Shown here piece by piece: positions 1 through 9,507 of a stretch of 64,000 bases of DNA (within the stretch, counting starts at the first letter, position 1; each line of letters opens with the position of its first letter). Location: assembly GCA_029006135.1 (NCBI GenBank), contig JAQXGE010000033.1:1-64000 (forward strand), given 5' to 3'. Under the pieces are notes generated by a model. That model made no database searches. It was not told the DNA's origin and worked only from the letters and a program-made list of their open reading frames with translations. Both the position numbers and the translations under genes were made by a program. The stretch comes from Oscillospiraceae bacterium (lineage in GTDB: Bacteria; Bacillota; Clostridia; Oscillospirales; Ruminococcaceae).

Positions 1-975
1 CTTTTCCTCAGCGGTCAGCGGCTCGGGCTGACGGGTGAAGGTCTCGGCCCAGACATCGTCGCCGATGACGTCCTCGGGGGTGTCGCCGATGTAAACATCA
101 ATGGCGTTGTCGCGGTTGGGCTTTGCCACATCGTCACGGAAGGGCAGCTCCAGCACCTTCGGCATATGGCGCAGCTGCCAGTTGTCGGCCTTCTGGCCTG
201 CCAGACGGGTGCAGTGAACACGGCTCTGCTGGCCGGCGCCCACGCCGATGGTCTGACCGCCCTGCACATAGCAGACCGAGTTGGACTGGGTATACTTAAG
301 GACAATCAGGCTCATAACAAGGTCGCGCTGCTGTTCTTCGGTGATGGTCTTGTTCTGGGTTACGATGTTGCTGAGCATTGTCTCGGCGCTAATGTCCAGG
401 TCCTGACGGCCCTGTTCAAAAGTCACGCCGAACACCGTGCGCTGTTCAAGCGGCGCGGGAACATAGTCGGGATCAATCGCAACAATGTTGTAATTGCCTT
501 TCTTTTTGCTCTTGAGCACTTCCAGCGCATCCGCGTCATAGCCGGGGGCAATGATGCCGTCCGAAACCTCATGCTGAATCAGCTTTGCGGTGGAAAGATC
601 GCATACATCGGACAGCGCAATCCAGTCACCAAAGCTGCTCATGCGGTCTGCGCCGCGCGCGCGGGCGTAAGCGCATGCAAGAGGGGAAAGCTCTGCATCA
701 GCTGCAATATGGTACATTCTGCGCAGCGTTTCGTCCAGCGGCAGACCGATGGCGGCGCCGGCAGGGGAAACGTGCTTGAAGCTTGCGGCGGCGGGCTGAC
801 CCAGCGCCTTGCGCAGATCCCGGACAAGCTGGTAGCTGTTGAAGGCATCCAGGAAGTTGATGTAGCCGGGCTTACCGTTCAGAATGGTGACCGGCAGGTC
901 AGAGCCGTCCGCCATATAGATGCGAGCAGGTTTCTGGTTCGGGTTGGTGCCATACTTCAGCTGAAATTCGTTCAT
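1..975 (-). CDS. purH: AICAR formyltransferase (PurH formyltransferase-type), 3' end outside window
   Basis: Catalyses the 10-formyl-THF-dependent formylation of AICAR to FAICAR, the ninth step of IMP synthesis, in the cytoplasm. The 325 visible residues start at an ATG at 975 and run off the window edge. The AICARFT lysine-histidine motif SFKHVSPAGAA lies near residue 65. The protein begins directly with the formyltransferase fold (MNEFQLKYGTNPNQK) and lacks the N-terminal MGS-like IMP cyclohydrolase domain of ordinary bifunctional PurH. That activity is supplied by the gene immediately upstream, one base away. It is the last visible gene of the minus-strand purine operon. The gene name is used in a broad sense, because this is a single-domain version. 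Confidence 0.9.
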   Translation of the reverse strand, partial: MNEFQLKYGTNPNQKPARIYMADGSDLPVTILNGKPGYINFLDAFNSYQLVRDLRKALGQPAAASFKHVSPAGAAIGLPLDETLRRMYHIAADAELSPLACAYARARGADRMSSFGDWIALSDVCDLSTAKLIQHEVSDGIIAPGYDADALEVLKSKKKGNYNIVAIDPDYVPAPLEQRTVFGVTFEQGRQDLDISAETMLSNIVTQNKTITEEQQRDLVMSLIVLKYTQSNSVCYVQGGQTIGVGAGQQSRVHCTRLAGQKADNWQLRHMPKVLELPFRDDVAKPNRDNAIDVYIGDTPEDVIGDDVWAETFTRQPEPLTAEEK

Positions 976-976
976 T

Positions 977-1708
977 TCACGCCTCCACAGTGTTGTACTT
1001 GTTGATGATGACGTCCTCGTAATCGCCGGAAGCCAGCGTAATCGCACGGACAAACAGGCTTACCTTGTTGTCCTCGTTGAGCGCGTTCCAGAGTTTGCCG
1101 GCGTACTCTTGCGGGTCGTTCTCGTCAAGACCTACGCGCAGCGGCTCACCGGCAAAACTCGGGATGGGGGACCCGTTTTTCTGATAGGTGGTGATGAGCT
1201 GGCCTTCACCGGCAACCGGCTGGGGATAGTCAAAGGTCTGACGCTGTACGCTGGCCGGGCTGCCGTCACAGCTCTTGATGATGCTCAGCTTGTAACCGCC
1301 GCGGCGCATATCCACAACGCCGGAGATGCGGGGCGTGTAGTTGGGCGCATCGTCCTCAAACAGCCGGGTCGAAAGAGCGGCCTCAAAGCTGTAGCCGGGG
1401 AACAGGTTATCCCGGATGAAGTGGTAAATCGTGTCAGTCTGGTCACCGTTCGTGACAACAGTCGTCTCGTTGACGGTCAGGACAGGATTGTAAATAATCA
1501 GGTGCGGATCTTCCATCTTGGAGGGATCGGCCGCCACGGTGCGGATGCCGCCGGGAATTGCGTCAAACACGCGGTTGCGGCTGTTTGCGCTGCGCCCCAT
1601 AATCCAGTAGGCGACCATGGCTTTCGTGCCGTCGGGGGAAAGGCCGATGCAGATGCCGCGCCCGGGGTACTCGTTGCCGGAAAGATATTTGTACAGGTTC
1701 TTCTTCAT
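977..1708 (-). CDS. IMP cyclohydrolase, PurO-like
   Basis: Closes FAICAR to IMP, the last step of de novo purine synthesis. The 243-residue protein matches the stand-alone IMP cyclohydrolase family by eye. The N-terminal LSGNEYPGRGICIG and MGRSANSRNRVF stretches are typical of this Ntn-hydrolase-like fold, which differs from the cyclohydrolase half of PurH. It starts at ATG 1708 and ends one base before the formyltransferase start, so the two are translationally adjacent and together replace bifunctional PurH. Annotations sometimes call this family inosine monophosphate cyclohydrolase or a PurO homologue. Confidence 0.85.
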   Translation of the reverse strand: MKKNLYKYLSGNEYPGRGICIGLSPDGTKAMVAYWIMGRSANSRNRVFDAIPGGIRTVAADPSKMEDPHLIIYNPVLTVNETTVVTNGDQTDTIYHFIRDNLFPGYSFEAALSTRLFEDDAPNYTPRISGVVDMRRGGYKLSIIKSCDGSPASVQRQTFDYPQPVAGEGQLITTYQKNGSPIPSFAGEPLRVGLDENDPQEYAGKLWNALNEDNKVSLFVRAITLASGDYEDVIINKYNTVEA

Positions 1709-1723
1709 TTAAGGCGCCCTCCT

Positions 1724-2317
1724 TTATACTTCGCCGCTGCACACCATGGCGATGGCTTTCGGCAGCAGCTTCCATTCGGCTTGTTCCATTACGCGCTTCT
1801 GCAGCGTTTCGGGCGTGTCGTCAGGCAGGACCTCCACGGCTTTCTGGAGCAGAATCGGTCCGCCGTCGCAGACTTCATTCACAAAATGAACCGTCGCGCC
1901 CGTCACCTTGACGCCGCGCTTGAGCGCTTCCTCATGAACTTTCAGCCCGTAATAGCCCGGGCCGCAGAAACTCGGAATCAGGCTGGGGTGGACATTCAGA
2001 ATCCGGTTGGGATAGGCGGCGATGACGCTCGGACCCAGCACACTCAGGAAACCTGCGAGCACAACAAGGTTAATGTTATGTTCCCGCAGCACCCCCAGGA
2101 GCGCTGCGTCAAAGGCTTCACTGGAGTCATAGTCTTTGCGCCGGACAACGGCCGTCTCAACACCAAAGTTGGCAGCCCGTTCGAGTGCATACACACCGGG
2201 CTTGCTTGCAACCACCAGCGTGACCTTGCCGTTGGGGTTTTCCCCGCGGCGCTCACTGTCCAGGATGGCCTGCAAATTGGTGCCGCCGCCCGAGACAAGA
2301 ACAGCAATGTTCATCAT
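1724..2317 (-). CDS. purN: Phosphoribosylglycinamide formyltransferase
   Basis: Transfers a formyl group from 10-formyl-THF to GAR in purine synthesis. The 197-residue product begins [16 protein letters not shown], the conserved PurN N terminus. The HPSLIPSF motif and the downstream [12 protein letters not shown] stretch carry the catalytic His and Asp. The ATG at 2317 overlaps the purM stop codon (ATGA), and a second ATG at 2314 is equally possible. An upstream in-frame extension of 14 residues has no family similarity and was excluded. It sits between purM and IMP cyclohydrolase in the operon. Confidence 0.93.
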   Translation of the reverse strand: MMNIAVLVSGGGTNLQAILDSERRGENPNGKVTLVVASKPGVYALERAANFGVETAVVRRKDYDSSEAFDAALLGVLREHNINLVVLAGFLSVLGPSVIAAYPNRILNVHPSLIPSFCGPGYYGLKVHEEALKRGVKVTGATVHFVNEVCDGGPILLQKAVEVLPDDTPETLQKRVMEQAEWKLLPKAIAMVCSGEV

Positions 2318-3354
2318 ACCAGTTCCACCCCAGTGCCTTCGCCAATCACACCAAGGCAATAGGCGTCCTCACCGTTGGCTTTGAGGATTTCGATCGTCTT
2401 GTCGGCATCCTCAGCGGCAACGGTCAGAATCATGCCAACGCCCATGTTGAAGGTGTTGAACATATCCCGTTCCGGAATATTGCCTTCACGGGCCATCACG
2501 TCAAACAGGGCAGGGGTGCGGACGTCCTCCTTGCGGATGACGGCGCAGCAGCCTTCTTTCAGGCTGCGGGGAATATTTTCATAGAAGCCGCCGCCGGTGA
2601 TGTGGGAAACACCCTTGACGGTGACTTCCTTCATCACAGCCAGAACGGGCTTGACGTAGATGCGGGTGGGTGCAAGCAGTGCTTCGCCCAGCGTTCCGTC
2701 AAGGCCTTCATAATGGCGCTGCAGAACATCGGGGTTGTTTTCAAGGTCGAAAATTTTGCGAACCAGCGAGAAACCATTGGAATGTACGCCGGAAGAGGGC
2801 AGAGCGATGATGACATCACCTGGCTTCATGGTGGAGTTGTCAAGAATCTTGCTCTTGTCCACGGCGCCCACGGTAAAGCCGGCCAGGTCATATTCGTCCT
2901 CGGGGTAGAAGCCCGGCATCTCGGCGGTCTCGCCGCCGACAAGCGCACAGCCGGCCTGCACGCAGCCCTCGGCCACGCCGGCAACCAGTTCGGCAATGCG
3001 CTCCGGTACGTTTTTGCCGCAGGCAATGTAGTCAAGGAACACCAGCGGCTTGGCACCGGCGCAGATGACATCGTTGACACACATGGCCACGCAGTCAATA
3101 CCAACGGTATCATGTTTGTTCATATACTGGGCAATACGCAGCTTGGTGCCAACGCCGTCGGTTCCGGAAATCAGCACGGGATGCGGCATATCGGTGCAGT
3201 CCAGTTCAAACAGACCGCCGAAGCCGCCCAGCCCGCCGATGCAATGCTCATTCATGGTGCGGGCAACGTGCTTCTTCATCAGGTCAACGGCTTTGTAACC
3301 GGCGGTAATGTCCACGCCGGCGGCCGCATAGCTTGCGGAATAACTTTTTTCCAT
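2314..3354 (-). CDS. purM: Phosphoribosylformylglycinamidine cyclo-ligase (AIR synthetase)
   Basis: Converts FGAM to AIR with ATP. The 346-residue length and the early motif [20 protein letters not shown] are typical of PurM. The [18 protein letters not shown] and [11 protein letters not shown] segments are conserved nucleotide- and substrate-binding regions. The start was placed at ATG 3354, which has a GGGAGG ribosome-binding site, rather than nine codons upstream. The stop codon overlaps the purN start, which suggests translational coupling. Confidence 0.95.
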   Translation of the reverse strand: MEKSYSASYAAAGVDITAGYKAVDLMKKHVARTMNEHCIGGLGGFGGLFELDCTDMPHPVLISGTDGVGTKLRIAQYMNKHDTVGIDCVAMCVNDVICAGAKPLVFLDYIACGKNVPERIAELVAGVAEGCVQAGCALVGGETAEMPGFYPEDEYDLAGFTVGAVDKSKILDNSTMKPGDVIIALPSSGVHSNGFSLVRKIFDLENNPDVLQRHYEGLDGTLGEALLAPTRIYVKPVLAVMKEVTVKGVSHITGGGFYENIPRSLKEGCCAVIRKEDVRTPALFDVMAREGNIPERDMFNTFNMGVGMILTVAAEDADKTIEILKANGEDAYCLGVIGEGTGVELV

Positions 3355-3377
3355 TTGGTTTTCCTCCCTTGAAAAAC

Positions 3378-4847
3378 TCACAGTCTCTTGTTGGAATGGG
3401 ACTGGCTCAGGGGTTTGTCGTACACAATGTCCATCGTCTCGGAGGGCGGGGCAACAGGGTAATCACCGGTAAAGCAGCCGGTGCAGAATCCGCAGTCACT
3501 GTGAATGGCGAGCTGCCGGACGTGTTCCACGCTCAGATATCCGAGGGAATCCGCACCCACCAATTCCCGAATCTCCTCCACCGTGTGACCGGTGGCAATC
3601 AGGTCTTTTTCATCGGGAATGTCGGTTCCGAAGTAGCACGGATGTGCAAACGGCGGTGCGCTGATGCGGTAATGGACTTCTTTGGCACCCGCGTCGCGCA
3701 GCAGCTTGATGGTGCGGGCACTCGTTGTGCCGCGTACGATGGAGTCGTCAACCAGGATGACCCTCTTGCCCGCTACGGTGGAAGAAATGGCGTTGAGCTT
3801 GATGCGCACGCTGCTCTCCCGCTGGGCCTGAGAACCCTGAATGAAGGTGCGGCCCACATATTTGTTTTTGATGAACCCGGGTCCGTAGGGGATCCCGCTC
3901 TCCTGCGAGTAGCCGAGTGCGGCATCGAGACCGGAATCCGGTGCACCAATGACCACATCGGCCTCCACCGGGTGTTCCTGCGCAAGGAACCGGCCAGCCT
4001 GCAGGCGGGCCTCATGAACGCAGGTGCCTTCGATGATGGAATCCGGACGGGCAAAGTAGATATACTCAAAAACGCACATCGTGTGCGGCGCGGTGCCGCA
4101 GTGGGTGCGGATGGTGCGCAGACCGGAATAATCGACAACAACAATCTCTCCGGGCTCTACATCCCGCACAAAGCGGGCACCCACGGCGTCCAGCGCACAG
4201 CTTTCCGAGGCAAAAGCCCAGCCGGAGCCATCGGGCAGCTGACCAATGCACAGCGGGCGGAACCCGTGCGGGTCACGCGCTGCGATGAGCTTGGTGTGCG
4301 TCATGATGACCAGGCTGTATGCGCCGGAAATCTGTTCCATCGTGCGGCAGACCGCCGTCTCAATGTCGGGGCTGATCAGGCGGTTCTGGGTGAGCAGGTA
4401 GCCGATAACTTCGGTGTCGGATGTGCCGTGGAAGATGGAACCGGTCATTTCCAGCTTGTGGCGGAGCTGCGGGGCGTTGGTCAGATTGCCGTTGTGGCAG
4501 ATTGCCATCGTGCCCTTGCAGTGGTGCAGCACCATGGGCTGGGCGTTGGCGCGGCTGCGCTGGCCGGAGGTCGCATAGCGGACGTGGCCGGTCGCCATCT
4601 TGGCGCCTTTGGGCAGGTCGTTCAGAACGCGCGGGGTAAAGACCTCACTGACTAGGCCAAGGTCACGGTAGCCGGTGAGCACACCGTCCACGTTGAGAGC
4701 AATGCCGCAGCTTTCCTGCCCGCGGTGCTGAAGCGCATACAAGGCGCTGTATACGGCACTCACCATATCGGTGCGGCCGGTGGTGTCATAGATGCCGAAT
4801 ACACCGCATTCTTCGTGCAGTGCTTCGGCGGAGGAATAATCCTTCAT
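3378..4847 (-). CDS. purF: Amidophosphoribosyltransferase
   Basis: Commits PRPP and glutamine to purine synthesis by forming phosphoribosylamine. The 489-residue protein has a short propeptide before Cys14 ([10 protein letters not shown]), which becomes the N-terminal nucleophile of the class II glutaminase after processing. The PRPP-binding loop [13 protein letters not shown] follows in the C-terminal half. The cysteine cluster DCGFCTGC near the C terminus fits the Bacillus-type PurF that carries an oxygen-sensitive [4Fe-4S] cluster. The gene lies between purC and purM in the same operon. Confidence 0.95.
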   Translation of the reverse strand: MKDYSSAEALHEECGVFGIYDTTGRTDMVSAVYSALYALQHRGQESCGIALNVDGVLTGYRDLGLVSEVFTPRVLNDLPKGAKMATGHVRYATSGQRSRANAQPMVLHHCKGTMAICHNGNLTNAPQLRHKLEMTGSIFHGTSDTEVIGYLLTQNRLISPDIETAVCRTMEQISGAYSLVIMTHTKLIAARDPHGFRPLCIGQLPDGSGWAFASESCALDAVGARFVRDVEPGEIVVVDYSGLRTIRTHCGTAPHTMCVFEYIYFARPDSIIEGTCVHEARLQAGRFLAQEHPVEADVVIGAPDSGLDAALGYSQESGIPYGPGFIKNKYVGRTFIQGSQAQRESSVRIKLNAISSTVAGKRVILVDDSIVRGTTSARTIKLLRDAGAKEVHYRISAPPFAHPCYFGTDIPDEKDLIATGHTVEEIRELVGADSLGYLSVEHVRQLAIHSDCGFCTGCFTGDYPVAPPSETMDIVYDKPLSQSHSNKRL

Positions 4848-4877
4848 GGGTGAAACTCCGTTCTGTCAGATTGTGAA

Positions 4878-5591
4878 TCAGCCCAGCAGGCGCTTCATGA
4901 CTTCCTGATAGGCATCGGCCTCACCGCCCATATTGCGGCGGAACAGGTCCTTGTCCAGGTGTGCGCCGGTGGTGGCATCCCAGAAACGGCAGGTGTCGGG
5001 GCTGATTTCATCGGCCAGAATAATGGTGCCGTCAGGCAGGCGGCCGAACTCCAGCTTGAAATCAATCAGACGGATGTTGGCATCCAGCATAATCTTCTTG
5101 AGAATCTCATTGATTTTGAAGCTGTACTCGGTGATGGTGTCAATTTCCTCCTGCGTGGCCAGATCCAGCGCCAGAGCATAGTAGTGGTTGATAAACGGAT
5201 CATGCAGGTCATCGTTCTTGTAGCTGAACTCCAGAATGGGGGTCTTGAATGCGGTGCCCTCCGGCACGCCCATGCGGAGCGTGAAGTGACCGGCGGCAAC
5301 ATTGCGGATGATGACCTCAAGGGGAACGATGGAAACCTTCTTCACCAGCGTGTCGCGGTCGTTCAGTTCCTCAACGTAGTGGGTGGGAATGCCTTCCTTC
5401 TCCAGTTTCTGCATCAGCGCGTTGGAGAGCTTGTTGTTGACAATGCCCTTGTCACGAATGGTGCCTTTCTTCTCGCCATCACCGGCGGTGGCATCATCCT
5501 TGTAGTGGACCATGACGATCTCAGGGTCGGAGGTGGCGAACACCTGCTTGGCTTTGCCTTCGTACATCTGTTCTTTAATTTCAACGTTCAT
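4878..5591 (-). CDS. purC: SAICAR synthetase
   Basis: Joins CAIR and aspartate with ATP to give SAICAR. The 237-residue protein starts close to the family pattern (MYEGKAKQVFAT). It contains DDATAGDGEKKG, the PLEVIIRNVAAGH core and the DEISPDTCRFWD motif of PurC. The ATG at 5591 has a ribosome-binding site (AAGGAGTG) upstream. It follows purE by about 90 bases. Confidence 0.95.
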   Translation of the reverse strand: MNVEIKEQMYEGKAKQVFATSDPEIVMVHYKDDATAGDGEKKGTIRDKGIVNNKLSNALMQKLEKEGIPTHYVEELNDRDTLVKKVSIVPLEVIIRNVAAGHFTLRMGVPEGTAFKTPILEFSYKNDDLHDPFINHYYALALDLATQEEIDTITEYSFKINEILKKIMLDANIRLIDFKLEFGRLPDGTIILADEISPDTCRFWDATTGAHLDKDLFRRNMGGEADAYQEVMKRLLG

Positions 5592-5683
5592 AATCTAAGA
5601 CACTCCTTACTGATGTTTTTTACTGTGCAGAGGACTTGAGTTACTTGCTTCTATTATATAAGGTAAATGCGGGAAATACAAGG

Positions 5684-6190
5684 TTACAGGGTCTGGGCTT
5701 CCGCACAGATGGCGGCGTCCTGTGTGGCGATGGCGGCGGCGGTGTCGGCGCGGAACGCTTCGAGGCGCGCGGCCAAGTCATCGTCCGCAACGGCAAGCAT
5801 TTCAACCGCCAGGTAGGCGGCGTTCTTTGCACCGTTGAGCGCCACGGTTGCAACTGGGAACCCGGAAGGCATCTGTACGGTGGCGAGCAGCGCGTCCAGC
5901 CCATCCATGGCACCGCCCTTCATGGGGATGCCCACAACCGGCAGGGTGGTGTTGGCGGCAAACGCGCCGGCAAGGTGTGCGGCCATTCCGGCTGCGCACA
6001 GAATAACGCCGTATCCTTCGCTGCGTGCGGACTTGGCAAACGCTGCGGCGGCTTCCGGTGTGCGGTGCGCGGAGAGAATGTGCGCCTCATAGGGAACATC
6101 AAACTCTTTCAGGACGCTGCAGGCGGCTTTTACAACAGGCCAGTCGCTGTCGGAACCCATGATGACGGCAACTTTTTTGCGGTTCGGCAT
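5684..6190 (-). CDS. purE: N5-carboxyaminoimidazole ribonucleotide mutase
   Basis: Rearranges N5-CAIR to CAIR. The 168-residue product has the class I PurE signature GSDSDWP close to its N terminus, followed by LSAHRTPE and the glycine-rich [14 protein letters not shown] segment. The start is ATG 6190, preceded by GGAGGAGG; the 19 codons upstream have no family similarity and run through the leader hairpin. It is the first gene of the pur operon and its leader contains an attenuator-like hairpin. Confidence 0.94.
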   Translation of the reverse strand: MPNRKKVAVIMGSDSDWPVVKAACSVLKEFDVPYEAHILSAHRTPEAAAAFAKSARSEGYGVILCAAGMAAHLAGAFAANTTLPVVGIPMKGGAMDGLDALLATVQMPSGFPVATVALNGAKNAAYLAVEMLAVADDDLAARLEAFRADTAAAIATQDAAICAEAQTL

Positions 6191-6214
6191 GAAATCCTCC
6201 TCCTTTTGGACGGT

Positions 6215-6259
6215 GAAAAAAGATAAGCGCAGTGTACACGGGTACACTGCGCTTATCTT
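6215..6259 (-). terminator. Attenuator-like hairpin in the pur operon leader
   Basis: A perfect 18-bp inverted repeat (6220-6237 with 6242-6259, loop ACGG in plus orientation) is followed on the minus strand by six Ts at 6221-6216. It sits 25 bases before the purE start codon and downstream of a plausible promoter. An intrinsic terminator in this position implies conditional read-through. No purine aptamer motif was recognised upstream. Confidence 0.75.
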
Positions 6260-6373
6260 ACGGTATCTTGTGTATGGTTTGCCAGCGGGATACAGTGCGG
6301 CGCGGATGACTGACGCATTTTGGACAACTTTTCACGCACAACACAACCCTCCGTTTCATCTGGCTGTAAAATA

Positions 6374-6402
6374 AGTGTAAAACGCAGGAACTGAAAATGC
6401 AA
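6374..6402 (-). promoter_or_regulatory. Probable pur operon promoter
   Basis: On the minus strand TTGCAT (6402-6397) and TACACT (6379-6374) are separated by 17 bases. Transcription would begin near 6367, giving a leader of about 175 bases before purE that contains the attenuator hairpin. Confidence 0.55.
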
Positions 6403-6513
6403 GAGCCAAAACTTTTTTTGTCGCACTTCCCAGAGTGACTAAATTTAATCTATGCATTTTGTCGAATTTGTTCAGAGAAAAAACAGGGAAGTATGACTTT
6501 TTCCGATGCGGTT

Positions 6514-6526
6514 TTGTGTTATAATA
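6514..6526 (+). promoter_or_regulatory. Extended -10 promoter for the NeuD-like gene
   Basis: TTGTGTTATAATA contains an extended -10 element (TGtTATAAT) with no good -35 at standard spacing. The same 13-mer recurs at 45868 and 63524, each upstream of a gene start. Confidence 0.6.
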
Positions 6527-6563
6527 AGAAAAACGGCTCTCAAGGAGCAGGAGGAACCGGTAT

Positions 6564-7094
6564 ATGGCTTTGTTTCGCACGGCCCTGGTGCTGGGCAAAG
6601 GCGGATTTGGCACCGAATTGGGCGAAATGCTGCTGGACTGCGGCGGGTTTGCCCATGTAATCTATCTTGACGACAATTCCCCGGATGCTGCCGGCCCGCT
6701 GGCAGACTATATTGACCCTGCGCTGAAAAACCGCTGTGCAGCGGCCTTTGTTGGACTTGGCAGCAATGAACTGCGCCTGAAATGGCTGCAAAAACTCCGG
6801 GCAGCGGGCTATAAAACGCCGGCTTTTATCCATCCCGCGGCGGAGGTCTGTCCATCGGCTTCCATTGGCCCGGGAAGTATTGTACTGCCGTTTGCCTTTG
6901 TGGGGGCACATACGGTGGTGGGGACCGGGTGTATTATCAATGTGGGGGCAATCGTGGACCATGATGTCACGCTCGGCAGCGGCGTTCACGCGGCGCCTCG
7001 CGCTACAATCAAGGCGAACGCGGTGGTTCATCACTGCACCAAGGTAGACACCGGGGAAATTGTCCGCTCTCCCTGGGAAACGAAGGCAAAATAA
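6564..7094 (+). CDS. NeuD/PglD-like hexapeptide-repeat acyltransferase
   Basis: A 176-residue probable sugar or amino-sugar O/N-acyltransferase. The N-terminal half (ALVLGKGGFGTELGEML) resembles the nucleotide-sugar-binding Rossmann-like domain of NeuD/PglD proteins. The C-terminal half, from about residue 92, has left-handed beta-helix hexapeptide repeats (IHPAAEV, IGPGSIVLPFAFVGAHTVVG, IVDHDVTLGSGVHAAP), including the IVDHD motif with the catalytic-type His. It is a single gene between a divergent pur operon and a terminator, with no sialic acid or bacillosamine genes beside it, so the substrate is unknown. The start has a GGAGG ribosome-binding site. Confidence 0.7.
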   Translation: MALFRTALVLGKGGFGTELGEMLLDCGGFAHVIYLDDNSPDAAGPLADYIDPALKNRCAAAFVGLGSNELRLKWLQKLRAAGYKTPAFIHPAAEVCPSASIGPGSIVLPFAFVGAHTVVGTGCIINVGAIVDHDVTLGSGVHAAPRATIKANAVVHHCTKVDTGEIVRSPWETKAK

Positions 7095-7110
7095 TACCGC
7101 ATACAGAGCA

Positions 7111-7146
7111 AAAACCGGCATGGCTCCAAGCCATGCCGGTTTTTTA
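7111..7146. terminator. Bidirectional intrinsic terminator
   Basis: A 15-bp stem (7111-7125 with 7129-7143) has a three-base loop and an A-run on one side and T-run on the other. It serves the convergent NeuD-like and GH3 genes. Confidence 0.9.
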
Positions 7147-7155
7147 GTTACTCAA

Positions 7156-9507
7156 TTATTCATAGCGCAGGCCAAAGCCGGAACGGTAGTAGTTTCCGTC
7201 GGCATCGCAGTAGGCATAGCTGCCGCCGCGCACATTTGCAAGAATGGCCGGGTCAATGTATTGATCCTTGTCATAGCCGGGAACATCATTGGGGGAAACA
7301 CAGACTTCCCGCATCACGCCGTCAATCTCTTTTTCCTGAATGGCAATGACATCCAGCGAAGAAATCATCGTAAGGCTCATCTTGCCGGTGGGGTTGCAGG
7401 CGCCGGACAAAACGTCCATCTGTGCGTTCAGCGCGTTGCTCATGGCAACAGGGGAAACCGTGTACTGGAAGGTCAGGCCGTCACAGTAGGGTTCCAGATT
7501 TTCCAGCAGCCAGGGATTGCAGACCACGCAGGTGGCAATGACTTTGCCGCCGTGTGCATGAACCTTCTCGGACAGCGTTTTGATATCCGCCACGCCGCGC
7601 AGCGTGTGGACAGGAATCATCCGGCCGGTCTTTTTCTGGCTCTTGTTGACCTCGCGCTCTTCCACCATCAGACCGTCCACCAAATCGAGCACAGGCATGG
7701 CCTTCTGGAGGAAGACAATATTGTTCTGCTTGGGCCAGACATGGAGATAGGCGTAGTCGCAGTCATCGGGATTGTCGACAACCGTGTAGCCGCGGGCGGT
7801 GAACAGCTCGGCAAGCTGACGGCGCATCTTTTCGTTGTTGGCTTCACCTGCCACACCGGCACCCATTGACTGGGCCAGAGAGGCTCCGGCGTCATCGCCG
7901 GAAAAGACGGCAATGTAAACCTTTTTGCCCTGCGGGATTGGCAGCGCACCATTGTGATTTTTGGCCAGGACAACCTCTTTCTGGCAGGCGGCATAGGCGG
8001 CCTTTTTGGCACCCTCAAGGTTTTCCTCCCGAACGCGGTCGGCCTCATTGGGGTCAAGATACGGGTTGTCCACCCGCTTTTGACGGAACAGGCTGAGCAG
8101 ACGGCAGTAGTTTGCGCGGTCGAGATCCTCCTTGGGAAGATACCCCTGCTCCACGGCTGCCACGATGTTCACAGAATCTGAATTGCCGCCGATGACATCG
8201 GTGCCGGCAGAGATTGCTTTGGCATAGCGTTCGGGAATGCTCAAATCCTCCACACCGTAAATCTGTACAGTGGTGATGCCGGAGTCCGAGTTTACATATC
8301 CGTCAAAGCCCATCGTATCCCGAGCCAGATCGGTAATCAATTCTTTGGAGTACGCGGAGGGAACTTCCTCAGTGGAAGTCAGCTTGCCTTTGTAATACTG
8401 CGGCTTGCTGCGGCCGTCCGTGCCCACGCGGGAATAGTCCGGCATGATGGCGGACGCTTTCTCGTCAAAGGCGGCCTGGAACGGCGGCAGATGGTACTTT
8501 TCCATCGAGCCTTCAGTGGGGTAAAGCCGCCACTGACCAATGGGCAGATGCGGCTCAAAGCCGTTCTCCGCCGGGCCATCGCCGGGGAAATGCTTGACAG
8601 TCAGTACGACGGAACCCTCGTTCAGCCCGTCATCGCCGTTCTGGTAGCCGCGAACCAGTTCCTTTGTGATGCCCGCCGTTACATCGGGACGTTCACCGTA
8701 GGTGCCGGAGTTGCGAGGCCAGCGCGGGTCGGTAGAAACATCCACCTGCGGGCCGTACATGATATCCAGACCGCAGGCTTTCATCATTTTGCGGTCGGTG
8801 TCTGCCATGTTGTAGACAAGGTCATAGTTGCCGTCGCCCAGGCAGGCGGCACCCATGCCGAGAAAATCGGGGTATCCGATGTTGATGGGGTTGGTGTGCA
8901 GAGAATAGGGGATGGCAACACCGCCCTGACAGGCCTCGTATTCAACATACTGCGTGCCGATGTTGTGGTAGAGTGCGGCAACGCCGGCCTCAGCACGCAT
9001 TTCACCGCGGTAGACGCCGGCCGTGATTTTCTTGTCCAAAACGTCACTGTCATCCACCTGCATCGAAACGCCGGGCAGGATAGAAGGGGGCGCAGGCTCA
9101 GCAGGGTCATTGCGCTTAAAGATTTTTGCGGGGATGATTTGTCCGTTTTCGTCTTCCGCCTCTTTCCGGGTCATCGAGACGGGCGTGTTCCACAGCGTGT
9201 TCAGCACAAGGCCGGCCTGCTGACGCAGCGGCAGGTGAGCGACCATGTCTTTAGCACGAACCTCGTCACTGTTGCGCCAGTCCTCGTAGGGGGAAAGAAT
9301 GCCGTCATTGTCCATATCTTTGAAATACAGACCGTCCTTGACGATGACGCCGCAGGTGGTGACGCCGATGGTGGGGCCGTTCTCGTTGTGAAAATAAACC
9401 GGCTCCAAATAGAAGTCGCGGATGCTTTCGCCTTCCTCCAAAACGTAAGGCGCGGGAATGTACCCGTTCTTCATGTTAGGGTCAATGGTTACGGGGTTCT
9501 TCTTCAT
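7156..9507 (-). CDS. Glycoside hydrolase family 3 protein (beta-glucosidase-like)
   Basis: A 783-residue probable exo-acting beta-glycosidase. The GH3 N-terminal barrel shows KHFPGDGP near the middle and GFDGYVNSDSGI, whose Asp sits where the catalytic nucleophile normally lies. The C-terminal domain begins around KEVVLAKNHNGALPIPQGKKV, typical of the GH3 C domain. No signal peptide or membrane segment is visible, so it probably acts in the cytoplasm on imported oligosaccharides or glycosides. The start was set at ATG 9507 with an AAGGAG site; 24 upstream in-frame codons look non-coding. It is monocistronic, and the exact sugar specificity cannot be read from the sequence. Confidence 0.85.
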   Translation of the reverse strand: MKKNPVTIDPNMKNGYIPAPYVLEEGESIRDFYLEPVYFHNENGPTIGVTTCGVIVKDGLYFKDMDNDGILSPYEDWRNSDEVRAKDMVAHLPLRQQAGLVLNTLWNTPVSMTRKEAEDENGQIIPAKIFKRNDPAEPAPPSILPGVSMQVDDSDVLDKKITAGVYRGEMRAEAGVAALYHNIGTQYVEYEACQGGVAIPYSLHTNPINIGYPDFLGMGAACLGDGNYDLVYNMADTDRKMMKACGLDIMYGPQVDVSTDPRWPRNSGTYGERPDVTAGITKELVRGYQNGDDGLNEGSVVLTVKHFPGDGPAENGFEPHLPIGQWRLYPTEGSMEKYHLPPFQAAFDEKASAIMPDYSRVGTDGRSKPQYYKGKLTSTEEVPSAYSKELITDLARDTMGFDGYVNSDSGITTVQIYGVEDLSIPERYAKAISAGTDVIGGNSDSVNIVAAVEQGYLPKEDLDRANYCRLLSLFRQKRVDNPYLDPNEADRVREENLEGAKKAAYAACQKEVVLAKNHNGALPIPQGKKVYIAVFSGDDAGASLAQSMGAGVAGEANNEKMRRQLAELFTARGYTVVDNPDDCDYAYLHVWPKQNNIVFLQKAMPVLDLVDGLMVEEREVNKSQKKTGRMIPVHTLRGVADIKTLSEKVHAHGGKVIATCVVCNPWLLENLEPYCDGLTFQYTVSPVAMSNALNAQMDVLSGACNPTGKMSLTMISSLDVIAIQEKEIDGVMREVCVSPNDVPGYDKDQYIDPAILANVRGGSYAYCDADGNYYRSGFGLRYE

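Noticed and set aside
1109..2362. Long plus-strand reading frame opposite purN and IMP cyclohydrolase
   Set aside because: It is the antisense shadow of GC-rich purine genes, with no family similarity and no ribosome-binding site. Similar long shadows (3333-4655, 8491-9639, 13076-14326, 14262-15845, 19408-20892, 29529-30839, 30770-32608) were excluded for the same reason.
6260..6410. Purine, PRPP or folate riboswitch in the pur leader
   Set aside because: None of the conserved aptamer segments of these families could be found on the minus strand.
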